Origin: Bradyrhizobium sp. 132
GTDB lineage: Bacteria; Pseudomonadota; Alphaproteobacteria; Rhizobiales; Xanthobacteraceae
Assembly (NCBI RefSeq): GCF_023074185.1
Contig: NZ_JADPKY010000111.1
Coordinates: 1 to 54,098, forward strand
Reading direction: 5' to 3'
Length of the DNA: 54,098 bases
The translations under genes were made by a program, and so were the position numbers. The stretch's first letter is position 1. Every line of letters starts with the position of its first letter. This document shows positions 17,620 to 26,200 of this stretch, piece by piece. The notes beneath the pieces are model-generated. The model made no database searches, was not told where the DNA came from, and worked only from the letters and a program-made list of their open reading frames with translations.

Positions 17620-17762
17620 AGTTCGTGGAGCATTACGAGTGTCGCTACGGCATGCTGATCGCCTGGGCGGAGGAACTTGGGCACGACCACATCGTGCGCT
17701 TCCTCACGACCAATTTGAACGAAGCGAAAGCTGCCAACACCGTTCTCATGGCGCGCAGATGA
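17604..17762 (+). pseudogene. DUF892 (YciE-like ferritin fold) C-terminal remnant
   Basis: The translated stretch RAAFQFVEHYECRYGMLIAWAEELGH...FLTTNLNEAKAAN matches the C-terminal part of DUF892/YciE proteins, including the VEHYE...YG helix seen also in the intact DUF892 domain at 22024-23295 (AAQRVEHYEIAGYS). The N-terminal two thirds are missing: upstream is the unrelated leftward small gene. It ends at a normal stop just before the SDR gene, so it is a decayed stress gene. No start or ribosome site remains. Confidence 0.7.
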
Positions 17763-17770
17763 GTCTTCAG

Positions 17771-18628
17771 TCAGATGAACGGTTTCCCACCCGTGACCGC
17801 CAGGGTCGCTCCTGATGTGTAGCTCGAGAGCGGATCGGCAAGCATGACATAGGCGGTCGCGAGCTCGGCCGGCTGCCCGGCCCGCTGCATCGGCACCTGC
17901 TTGCCGAAATTCTTGACGGTGTCTTCCGGCATGGTCGACGGAATGAGCGGCGTCCAGATCGGACCCGGGGCGACCGCGTTGGCCCGAATGCCCTTCGTCG
18001 CCAGCATCTGGGCGAGCCCACCGGTAAAGTTCTGAATGGCACCCTTGGTTGTGGCATAAGCCAGCAGGGTCGGATTCGGCATGTCGGAATTCACCGACGC
18101 GGTGTTGATGATCGCCGCTCCCGGGCGCATGTGGGGGATCGCAGCCTTGGTGAGATAGAACATGGCGTGGATGTTGGTCTCGAACGTCCGCTGCCATTCC
18201 TCGTCGCTGATGTCAGCGACGTCCTTGAACGTGGCCTGATGGGCCGCGTTGTTGACGAGGATGTCTATTCCGCCGAGCTCCTCGACGGTGCGCCGGACGA
18301 TCGCGCGGCAATGATCGGGATTGCGTATGTCGCCGGGGATCAGGACGATCTTGCGTCCCTCGCGCTCCACCAGCGCCTTGACCTCGGCGGCATCCTCGTC
18401 CTCGTTCAAATAGGCGATGACGATGTCCGCGCCTTCCCGGGCATAGGCGATCGCGACCGCGCGGCCGATGCCGCTGTCGCCGCCGGTGATGATCGCCCTT
18501 TTTCCGGCCAGGCGCGCCGCGCCCTTGTAACTTTCCTCGCCGTGATCCGGTCGAGGATTCATCGCGCGCGTCGAACCGGGCATCGATTGCTGCTGCGGAG
18601 GAAACGGCGGCTTTGGATATTCGGTCAT
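17771..18628 (-). CDS. General-stress SDR oxidoreductase (YghA/YdaD-like)
   Basis: 285-residue short-chain dehydrogenase with the extended N-terminus (PPFPPQQQSMPGSTRAMNPRPDHGE) typical of the YghA/GsiB-39-like subgroup. The NAD(P) motif is TGGDSGIGRA, followed by NNAAHQ, a Ser in NTASVNSD and the catalytic YATTK. The substrate is unknown; members are annotated as glucose 1-dehydrogenase-like. It is led by a perfect EcfG promoter at 18680-18656, marking it as a general stress gene. Confidence 0.92.
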   Translation of the reverse strand: MTEYPKPPFPPQQQSMPGSTRAMNPRPDHGEESYKGAARLAGKRAIITGGDSGIGRAVAIAYAREGADIVIAYLNEDEDAAEVKALVEREGRKIVLIPGDIRNPDHCRAIVRRTVEELGGIDILVNNAAHQATFKDVADISDEEWQRTFETNIHAMFYLTKAAIPHMRPGAAIINTASVNSDMPNPTLLAYATTKGAIQNFTGGLAQMLATKGIRANAVAPGPIWTPLIPSTMPEDTVKNFGKQVPMQRAGQPAELATAYVMLADPLSSYTSGATLAVTGGKPFI

Positions 18629-18655
18629 GGAGCGGCTCCAGGAATTTGCTCCGCT

Positions 18656-18680
18656 AACGGAAAGCCGTCGGAAGCGTTCC
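18656..18680 (-). promoter_or_regulatory. EcfG-type stress promoter of the SDR gene
   Basis: Minus-strand GGAAC (18680-18676), 16 bases, then CGTT (18659-18656): a perfect match to the alphaproteobacterial EcfG sigma consensus, 27 bases before the SDR start codon. Confidence 0.78.
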
Positions 18681-18719
18681 TCGCCGTCCCATCATGCCTC
18701 TTGGCCAAGCCGCACGATG

Positions 18720-18860
18720 ATGTCGCCCCTGGTGCACCAGAAGGGGGTCGATCTCGCGATCGAGAGGGGCCGCCTCGATCACATGCGCCGCGCTGCCATG
18801 GCGCAGGCCTTCAGTTGGCCACAGTCGGCCAGGTCGTACGCAGCCATCTACAAATCTTCG
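18720..18860 (+). pseudogene. Probable glycogen synthase (glgA) C-terminal remnant
   Basis: The 312-base gap between the SDR and DUF3606 genes contains a rightward stretch reading VDLAIERGRLDHMRRAAM then AQAFSWPQSARSYAAIYKSS. This resembles the C-terminal helix pair of GlgA (gMaqdFSWe.SA..Y..lY). The rest of the gene is absent and there is no start. The intact glycogen debranching gene just downstream makes a former glg cluster credible. The match is short, so this is tentative. Confidence 0.45.
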
Positions 18861-18889
18861 ATCCAGGCGGGCAACCGCAAGACAAGCAA

Positions 18890-18915
18890 GGAACGGAATC
18901 GCCTGAGGGACGGTT
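18890..18915 (+). promoter_or_regulatory. EcfG-type stress promoter of the DUF3606-glgX unit
   Basis: GGAAC at 18890-18894, then 16 bases, then CGGTT at 18911-18915, which fits GGAAC-N16/17 with a slightly altered -10. The DUF3606 start codon is 26 bases further on. Confidence 0.62.
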
Positions 18916-18940
18916 GCAACTCTACACAGGAGTTTTCGCC

Positions 18941-19222
18941 ATGCGCCGCTCGAAGCCACAGCCGATCCGCAACAAACTCGACCTGGCCGACCGTACTCAA
19001 GTGCGGCTCGTCAGAAAGCGTCTTGGGCTGTCGGATTCGGAGCTGACCAGCATCGTCGACCGGATCGGCAACTCGATTGCGGCGATCAGCAAGGAGGCGG
19101 CGCAGCAAAGGGCAACCACACTGCCCAAGCCGGACGATGTTCCTCCTGGCACCGTGATCGCTGCGGCGGCCGTCGGCGAGCAGGCGACAGCCGAAATAAC
19201 GGCGACTGAACCAGTTTCTTGA
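18941..19222 (+). CDS. DUF3606-like small protein
   Basis: 93 residues with NKLDLADRTQVRLVRKRLGLSDSELTSIVDRIGNSIAAISKEAA, the helical pattern of DUF3606 proteins, followed by a Thr/Pro/Ala-rich tail. AGGAG is eight bases before the ATG. It is followed after 19 bases by glgX and shares its promoter, which is EcfG-like. The function of DUF3606 is unknown; genes of this type are usually stress- or stationary-phase-linked in rhizobia. Confidence 0.78.
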   Translation: MRRSKPQPIRNKLDLADRTQVRLVRKRLGLSDSELTSIVDRIGNSIAAISKEAAQQRATTLPKPDDVPPGTVIAAAAVGEQATAEITATEPVS

Positions 19223-19241
19223 ACGGCTATTCGGGGGAACG

Positions 19242-21479
19242 ATGGATCAACAAATACATTCGGACGACGCTCTGACGCGGGCGGCCTCGAGCCTGCGCCG
19301 CTCCCGGATCACCGAGGGCAAGCCGTTTCCGCTCGGCGCCACCTGGGACGGACTTGGCGTCAATTTCGCGCTGTTTTCGGCCCATGCCACCAAGGTCGAA
19401 CTCTGCCTGTTCGACGATAACGGTGAGACTGAATTGGAGCGGATAGAGCTCCCCGAATATACCGACGAAGTCTGGCACGGCTATTTGCCCGCAGCCCGTC
19501 CCGGTACCGTCTACGGCTACCGCGTCCATGGCCCCTACGAACCCGACGCGGGACACCGCTTCAATCCCAACAAGCTCGTGCTCGATCCCTACGCCAAGCA
19601 ACTGGTCGGCCGGTTGCGCTGGGGACCGGAGCTGTTCGGCTACCAGCTCGACCATGCCGACAAGGATCTCTCCTACGACGAACGCGACAGCGCGCCCTTG
19701 ATGCAGAAATGCCGCGTCATCGACCCGGCCTTCACCTGGGGCGCCGCCCGCAAGCCGGAAGTGCCGTGGGAGCGGACGATCGTCTACGAGATGCACGTCA
19801 AGGGTTTTACCCAGCTGCATCCGCTGGTGCCCGACGCAGACCGGGGCACGTTCTCCGGCCTCGCGCATGCGGAGGTTCCGGCCTATCTGCGATCGCTCGG
19901 CATCACCAGTGCGGAGCTGTTGCCGATCCATGCCTTCGTCGACGACAGCTATCTGGTCGAGAAGGGATTGCGCAATTACTGGGGCTACAACTCCCTCGCC
20001 TTCTTCGCGCCGGAGCCGCGTTACCTCAAGACGCCGCTGGCGAACGAATTCAAGGCCATGGTCAACCAGTTCCACGCCCACGGGATCGAGGTCATCCTCG
20101 ACGTCGTCTACAATCACACCGCGGAAGGGAACGAGCTCGGCCCGACCCTGTCTTTCAAGGGCATCGACAACGCCAGCTATTACCGCCTGCTGCCGGACAC
20201 GCCGCGCCACTACATCAACGACACCGGCACCGGGAACACGGTGAACCTGTCACACCCGCGCGTGCTTCAACTGGTCGCGGATTCCCTGCGCTACTGGGCG
20301 ACCGAGATGCGGGTCGACGGCTTCCGCTTCGACCTCGCCACCATCCTGGCACGAGAGCCCTACGGTTTCGACGAAGGCGGCGGCTTCCTCGATGCCTGCC
20401 GCCAGGACCCCGTGCTCTCCAGCGTCAAGCTGATCGCCGAACCCTGGGACATCGGTCCGGGCGGCTACCAGGTCGGTCAGTTTCCGCCAGGATGGGCGGA
20501 GTGGAACGACAAGTTCAGGGACACCGTGCGCGCCTTCTGGAAGGGCGAAGAAGGATCGATCGCGGACTTCGCCAAGCGCGTGTCGGGATCCGGCGATCTC
20601 TTCAACAAGCGCGGGCGCCGGCCGTGGGCCAGCGTCAACTTCGTCACGGCCCATGACGGCTTCAATCTCAACGATCTCGTCTCGTACAACGACAAGCACA
20701 ACGAGGCGAATGGCGAGGACAATCGCGACGGCCACAGCAACAATCATTCCTGGAACTGCGGCGCCGAGGGGCCGACGGACGATCCGGAAATCACGGCGCT
20801 ACGCGAGCGCCAGAAGCGCAATCTGCTGGCGACCATGCTGTTGTCTCACGGCACGCCGATGCTGCTTGCCGGCGACGAATTCGGACATACTCAGAACGGC
20901 AACAACAATGCCTATGCCCAGGACAACGAGACCGCCTGGCTCGGCTGGATGGGCATCACCGCGAACGGCCGCAGCCTGCGCGAATTCACGCGCAAGCTGA
21001 TCGCCACGCGCAAGGCATTTCCCATTCTCTACCGCAGCCGCTTCCTGGTCGGTTCCCACAACGAGGAGCTGGACGTCAAGGACGTGACGTGGCTCGCGCC
21101 GTCCGGAGAGGAAATGACGACGGAGCAGTGGCAGGACGGCAACGCCAAATGCTTCGCTCTGCTGCTCGACGGCCGCGCCCAGGAGACCGGGATCAAGCGC
21201 CGCGGCTCGGATGCGACCATGATGCTGATCTACAACGCCCATTACGACGTCGTGAATTTCACCTTGCCCGCCGTCGCCGAGGGACGCAACTGGCTCGGGT
21301 TGATCGACACCAATCAACCGGACGGGCAGATGCCCGCGTTCGAGTTCGGGCACGCTTATGCAATGACCGGGCGATCTCTCGTGGTGTTCGGCCTCGCTAC
21401 CGAGACCGTCGCCACGCGTCGCCTGCGACAAGGCGTCGGAGCGCTGCTGGACGTCGTGGAGGCGCCGCTGCCCGGATAG
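19242..21479 (+). CDS. glgX: Glycogen debranching enzyme GlgX
   Basis: 745-residue glycoside hydrolase of family 13, isoamylase/GlgX type. The N-terminal beta-sandwich (GATWDGLGVNFALFSAHATKVELCLFDD) precedes a TIM barrel with the nucleophile in VDGFRFDLAT (D364), the acid/base in LIAEPWDIG (E400) and the transition-state Asp in VTAHDGF (D472). It hydrolyses alpha-1,6 branches of glycogen in the cytoplasm, releasing linear glucans. It is co-transcribed with the DUF3606 gene. The glgA remnant upstream suggests that part of the glycogen locus was lost here. Confidence 0.97.
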   Translation: MDQQIHSDDALTRAASSLRRSRITEGKPFPLGATWDGLGVNFALFSAHATKVELCLFDDNGETELERIELPEYTDEVWHGYLPAARPGTVYGYRVHGPYEPDAGHRFNPNKLVLDPYAKQLVGRLRWGPELFGYQLDHADKDLSYDERDSAPLMQKCRVIDPAFTWGAARKPEVPWERTIVYEMHVKGFTQLHPLVPDADRGTFSGLAHAEVPAYLRSLGITSAELLPIHAFVDDSYLVEKGLRNYWGYNSLAFFAPEPRYLKTPLANEFKAMVNQFHAHGIEVILDVVYNHTAEGNELGPTLSFKGIDNASYYRLLPDTPRHYINDTGTGNTVNLSHPRVLQLVADSLRYWATEMRVDGFRFDLATILAREPYGFDEGGGFLDACRQDPVLSSVKLIAEPWDIGPGGYQVGQFPPGWAEWNDKFRDTVRAFWKGEEGSIADFAKRVSGSGDLFNKRGRRPWASVNFVTAHDGFNLNDLVSYNDKHNEANGEDNRDGHSNNHSWNCGAEGPTDDPEITALRERQKRNLLATMLLSHGTPMLLAGDEFGHTQNGNNNAYAQDNETAWLGWMGITANGRSLREFTRKLIATRKAFPILYRSRFLVGSHNEELDVKDVTWLAPSGEEMTTEQWQDGNAKCFALLLDGRAQETGIKRRGSDATMMLIYNAHYDVVNFTLPAVAEGRNWLGLIDTNQPDGQMPAFEFGHAYAMTGRSLVVFGLATETVATRRLRQGVGALLDVVEAPLPG

Positions 21480-21523
21480 TTCGCCATGATGGGGCGAGCC
21501 GACGCTTCGAGCTGACGCCAACA

Positions 21524-21548
21524 GGAACGCACGCAGGTCGGAGGCGTT
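21524..21548 (+). promoter_or_regulatory. EcfG-type stress promoter of the small secreted protein
   Basis: GGAAC (21524-21528), exactly 16 bases, then CGTT (21545-21548): a perfect EcfG consensus, 34 bases before the ATG at 21583. Confidence 0.75.
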
Positions 21549-21582
21549 CGAGCAGACGGGGCATCAGTTGGAGAACACCGAG

Positions 21583-21876
21583 ATGAAGTTCACAGGTGCC
21601 GTTATCCTCGCTGCCCTTGCGCTGCCCGCAGCAGCCTGGGCGCAGTCCAGCAAGCCTGACGTATCGTCCGCGCCGAGCGCGCAGAATTCAGGGGCCGGCA
21701 TTGCCGGACAGCCCGGCAACAAGAACGGTCCGGCCGCCAAGCCCGGTGAAACCGTCGGATCGAGTTCGACGAACGCCACCGGCAACCCCGCCGTGCAATC
21801 GCAGGACCCGTCGAATATTCAGGGCGCACCGGGCAACAAGAGCGGGCCGCCCGCCAAGCGTCCGGATCAGCGCTGA
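21583..21876 (+). CDS. Small secreted Gly/Pro/Asn-rich protein
   Basis: 97 residues. The signal peptide MKFTGAVILAALALPAAAWA is followed by a low-complexity, probably disordered mature part in which GQPGNKNGPAAKPGETVG and GAPGNKSGPPAKRPD are two copies of one unit. The ATG at 21583 fits the signal peptide; a TTG at 21568 is also in frame. Similar periplasmic peptides are common in Bradyrhizobium but have no known function. The EcfG promoter upstream places it in the stress regulon. Confidence 0.78.
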   Translation: MKFTGAVILAALALPAAAWAQSSKPDVSSAPSAQNSGAGIAGQPGNKNGPAAKPGETVGSSSTNATGNPAVQSQDPSNIQGAPGNKSGPPAKRPDQR

Positions 21877-21952
21877 GAAAGCGCGCGCAATCCTGCCGCC
21901 AACGACATCGAACGATCTGCGCCTGACACCACCGGCGCAGATCGTCTCGATA

Positions 21953-21977
21953 GGAACGAACCTTGAAGCCGCCCGTT
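21953..21977 (+). promoter_or_regulatory. EcfG-type stress promoter of the catalase fusion gene
   Basis: GGAAC (21953-21957), 16 bases, CGTT (21974-21977): a perfect EcfG consensus, 46 bases before the ATG at 22024. Confidence 0.78.
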
Positions 21978-22023
21978 CGCAAAGCATCTTCTTCTCCTGT
22001 CCTTCGAACCCGAAAGTCCCCCC

Positions 22024-23295
22024 ATGTATCACCACGTCAAGAAGCTGATGTTCACCGTTCGGGTGGACGAGCCGGATCCCCGCTTTGGCAACATGCTGCT
22101 TGAGCAGTTCGGCGGCGCCAATGGCGAACTTGCCGCCGCCATGCAGTACTCGATACAGGGGTTGAACTGCGAAGATCCCGATCGCAAGGACCTGCTGATG
22201 GACATCGGTACCGAGGAGCTCAGCCATCTGGAAGTGGTCGGCACGCTGGCGCGGATGCATCTCAAGCCGTCGAAGTTCGACCGCCAGGCGGCCGAAGCCG
22301 ATCCCCTGATCGCGATCGCGGGCGGGGGCGGAGTCAATCTCTTCAACTCCCAGGGAAATGCCTGGACCGCCGACTACCTCAAGATTACCGGCGAGCTCGA
22401 CGTCGATCTGCGCAGCAACATCGCCGCGGAGGCGCGGGCCAAGATCGTCTACGAGCGGCTGATCAATTTCTGCGATGACGCCGGCAGCAAGGACGCGCTG
22501 CAATTCCTGATGACCCGCGAGATCACGCACATGAAGGCGTTCGCGCTGGCGCTCGAAAGCATGGGCAAGCCGGCGTTCAGCATCGGCCGCGTCGCGCCGA
22601 CGCCCGGCCTCGTCGACCAGTTCTTCAACGATTCCACCGGCGCAGGCGACCATGGCGAGATCGACACGCGCGGACCGTGGAACGAGGGCGGCGACTGGGT
22701 CTTCACGGACTCGCCGGCGATCCAGGCGGGCGAGCCGGGTCCGGCCACCGCCATCGTAACGGAGAGCTCGCCGCCGGCGGACGAAGCTGGTCTCGGTGAT
22801 CTGCTTATCAACGAGCTGCGCGATATCCTGCATGCCGAGAAGCAGTTGACCAAGGCGCTTCCCAAGATGGCGGAGGCTGCCCGCTTCGACCAGTTGCGCG
22901 AGCTGTTCGAGCACCACCTCGCGGAGACCGAAGCGCAGGTCGAGCGCATCAACGAATGCTTCGAAATGCTCGGCAAATCCGCCCGCGCCAAGCCCTGCAA
23001 GGGGATGATGGGCCTCGTCGAGGAGGGCCAGGAGATCATGGCCGAGGGCGAGGACAAGGAGGACGCGGCGGCCGACCTCGCCCTGATCGGCGCGGCACAA
23101 CGCGTCGAGCATTACGAGATCGCGGGCTATAGCACGGCGCGCAACCTCGCCCAGCAACTTCGGCACAGTGCCATCGTCAGCCTGCTGTCGAAATCGCTCG
23201 CCGAGGAGGAGAACGCCGACCAGCTCCTCAACCAGGTTGCCCGCTCGCTGATGTCGGTGGCGAAAATGCCGGCGACGGTCGAGCAGACCGAATAA
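22024..23295 (+). CDS. Manganese catalase fused to a DUF892 (YciE-like) domain
   Basis: 423 residues with two ferritin-like domains. Residues 1 to about 225 are a manganese catalase with likely di-Mn ligands E35, E65, H68, E144 and H169 (GELAAAMQ, EELSHLE, VYERL, REITHM), which would convert H2O2 to water and O2. Residues about 257-412 are a DUF892 domain (LGDLLINELRDILHAEKQLTKALPKM and AAQRVEHYEIAGYSTA), a diiron four-helix fold of unknown job. A 30-residue Ala/Pro/Glu linker joins them. No clear ribosome site precedes the ATG. A perfect EcfG promoter drives it. The fusion suggests peroxide removal coupled to a second metal centre. Confidence 0.9.
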   Translation: MYHHVKKLMFTVRVDEPDPRFGNMLLEQFGGANGELAAAMQYSIQGLNCEDPDRKDLLMDIGTEELSHLEVVGTLARMHLKPSKFDRQAAEADPLIAIAGGGGVNLFNSQGNAWTADYLKITGELDVDLRSNIAAEARAKIVYERLINFCDDAGSKDALQFLMTREITHMKAFALALESMGKPAFSIGRVAPTPGLVDQFFNDSTGAGDHGEIDTRGPWNEGGDWVFTDSPAIQAGEPGPATAIVTESSPPADEAGLGDLLINELRDILHAEKQLTKALPKMAEAARFDQLRELFEHHLAETEAQVERINECFEMLGKSARAKPCKGMMGLVEEGQEIMAEGEDKEDAAADLALIGAAQRVEHYEIAGYSTARNLAQQLRHSAIVSLLSKSLAEEENADQLLNQVARSLMSVAKMPATVEQTE

Positions 23296-23298
23296 TCC

Positions 23299-26200
23299 CT
23301 AGGCGTCGAGGAGTTCGAGGAATTCCTCGACGCGGCTGAACGGGTCCTGGTCGCGGCGACCGGAATAGACGACGCGGTCGCCGTCGCGCTGGAGCGATCC
23401 CGCCTTCGACTTCGCCCTGGATTTCCGCAGCCGCCCCGGCAGGAACGTCGCGGCGACGGCCTCGGGCCCGACATCGAGCCTGACGATGCCGCGCCGCTTG
23501 CAATCGATCCGGAGTCTGGCGGATGCGAAGAAGTCGCGAGCCTCCGGCGGCAGTCTGCCGAAACGGCGCGAGATCTCCTCCTCCAGATCTTCCAGATCGT
23601 CGTCGCCGCGGCACCGGGCTGCGCGGCCATAGATCTCGAGCCGGACCGCTTCCGATTGCACGTAGCCTTCAGGCAGCATGTCGGCCAGCGGCATATTGAG
23701 ATCGGGGACCCACAGATCGGCGCCGGTGTCGCTCCCGCGCTCGGAGGCCAGCTTCAGAAGATGACTGTAGAGCACGGGTCCGAACACCTGGACGTGCCCG
23801 GACTGCTGTTCCGAGAACAGATCGCCGGCGCCCCTGAGGTCGAGGTCGCGCTCGCTGATCGCAAAGCCGGCACCCGGCTTGCTGAACTCCTCCAGCACCG
23901 CCAGACGCTTTTCGGACTGTTGCGAAGTCGATTCCGTTAGCAGATGGGCAAACGCGCGCGTGCCGCCGCGTCCCACCCGCCCCCTGAGCTGATGCAGCTG
24001 TGCCAGGCCGAACTTTTCGGGCCAGCACACCACGATGGTGTTGGCGCGCGGTATGTCGAGGCCGCTTTCCACGATATTGGTCGCCAGCAGCACATCCGCT
24101 TCGCCGTCGACGAAACTCATCATCCGGTCGTCGATCTCCTCGACGGGCAATCTGCCGTGCAGACAGACGATGCGCAGCTCCGGCGCCACCGATTGCACCC
24201 GCGCCAGCATCGGCTCCAGATCCTGGATGCGCGGACAGATCAGGAAGCTCTGTCCGTTCCGCCTGCGCTCGCGCAGCAGCGCCGCGGCAATGGCGGCTTC
24301 CGAAAGCGGCGCGATCCTGGTCACGATGGGAAGGCGATGAACCGGCGGCGAGGCGATCACGCTGAGATCCCTGAAGCCGGCAAGACCCGCAGCGAGCGTG
24401 CGCGGGATCGGCGTGGCGCTCATCCAGAGCGAATGAGCACCCTTTGCCAGTCCTGAAAGCTTCGTCTTCTCCGCCGCGCCGAAATGCTGCTCTTCGTCGA
24501 TGATGACGAGGCCAAGATCGGCGAACTTCACGTCCTTTGCCGCGAGAGCCTGCGTGCCGACCACGACTTTCAGCCTGCCACGCCGCAGCCCTTCCTTCGT
24601 CTCCCGCGTCTCCGGGCCTGAACTGGCCCGCGACAGGCTTCCCACCTCGATCCCGAGCGGGCCGAACCGTTTGCGGAAGGTTTCGACATGCTGCCGTGCC
24701 AGCACGGTCGTCGGCGCCGCAATCGCCACCTGCTTGCCCGACAGCGCCACCGCCGCCGCTGCGCGCAGCGCCACCTCGGTCTTGCCGAATCCAACGTCGC
24801 CGCAGATCACCCTGTCCATGGGATGGCCCGACGCCAGATCGTCGAGGACGTCCTGAATCGCCTTGGCCTGATCGATCGTCGTGAAATAGGGGAAACGCGC
24901 GACGAATTTTTCGTAGTTCGCCCCCAGCGGCACCAGTTTGGGTGCACGGCGGCGGCGGCGCTGGCTGATGTGTTTGGCGAGGGCCTTGGCGGCCACCTGG
25001 ATTTCCGCCTCCGCCTCGGTGCGCCGCGCCCACCAACTGCTGCCGTCCGCCTTGTCCAGCGTCAGCTTGCCGGGCTCGCCGGCATACGGCCAGATCACGG
25101 CAAGATCGGACGGCGGCACCAGCACGGCATTGTCGCCCGCAAAGGCGAGCCGGACCATCTCGCGCCGCGATCCCCGTCCCATGTCGAGGGTCTGCAAGCC
25201 GTCGAGCACGGCGAGCCCGCGTTGCAGATGGACGATGGCGGCGCCCTTCTCGGGCACGTCAGGATGATCGAACGCCGGATTCCACGAGCGCGCCATCGGC
25301 TGCGGATGATGGGCCCGGCTGCCGAGCACGTCGGACGCGGTCACGACGACAAGCGGCTTGCGGCCCGCGCCAATGAACCCCGCGTCGAAATCGGCCAGCA
25401 GCGCGGCTTCGCGGCTCCGTCCCTTCGACACTTCGCTCCAATCGGCATGGCGCTCCGCCTTGATGCCGCTCATGCGCTCCATCGCGCGAAGGTCATCCTC
25501 GACCGCCGCGACGAACAGCAGCCGCGATCCACCGCGCTGCATGTCGGCGACGAAAGCGCGAAGTGCCTTGCGCGGCGCGGCGAGCTTCGAGAACTCCGGC
25601 GTCGAGATGAAGGCGGCCTTGCGCGGCAGCACGCTGAAGCTCTTCTTCAGCCGCTTCCAGTCCGCCTGCCCCAGATATTCGCGCTCCGCATCTCTGCGGC
25701 CGGCGGCCTCCTCGATCGTGCCGAGCCAGCTATCGGCATGGGCCGACACCCCGGCATCCACGATCCATCGCGCGCGACCGCAATAATCCGGCAGCGTCGC
25801 CCGCTGTCCGCGCGTAGCTCCCAGCGCGATCCGTTCGGACATGGGGTCGATGGTCAATTCCTTGGTCTCGTAGACGACCTCGTGCTCGACCGGATCGACG
25901 GCGACGATCTTGCGGATCGTCTCGCCGGAATGCTCGATCCTGAAGGGCGCAAGTGCGCCGGCGGGAAATACTTCGAACGTCTTGCCGTGGAACAGGACGC
26001 CCCCAGGATACTCCGCCTCTTCGTCGAGATCGTAGCCGAGCGCTTCCAGCCGGCTCTCCAGCTCGGGCCCCGAATAGGGCGCGCCCACCTTCAGCGTGAG
26101 GCTCGACCGCGACCAGCTCGCCGGCAGCGGCAGCCGTTCCATGATGGCTTCCGCGGTGGACACCAGGAAGACCGGCTTCTTGGCCTTGGCGAGGCGCCGC

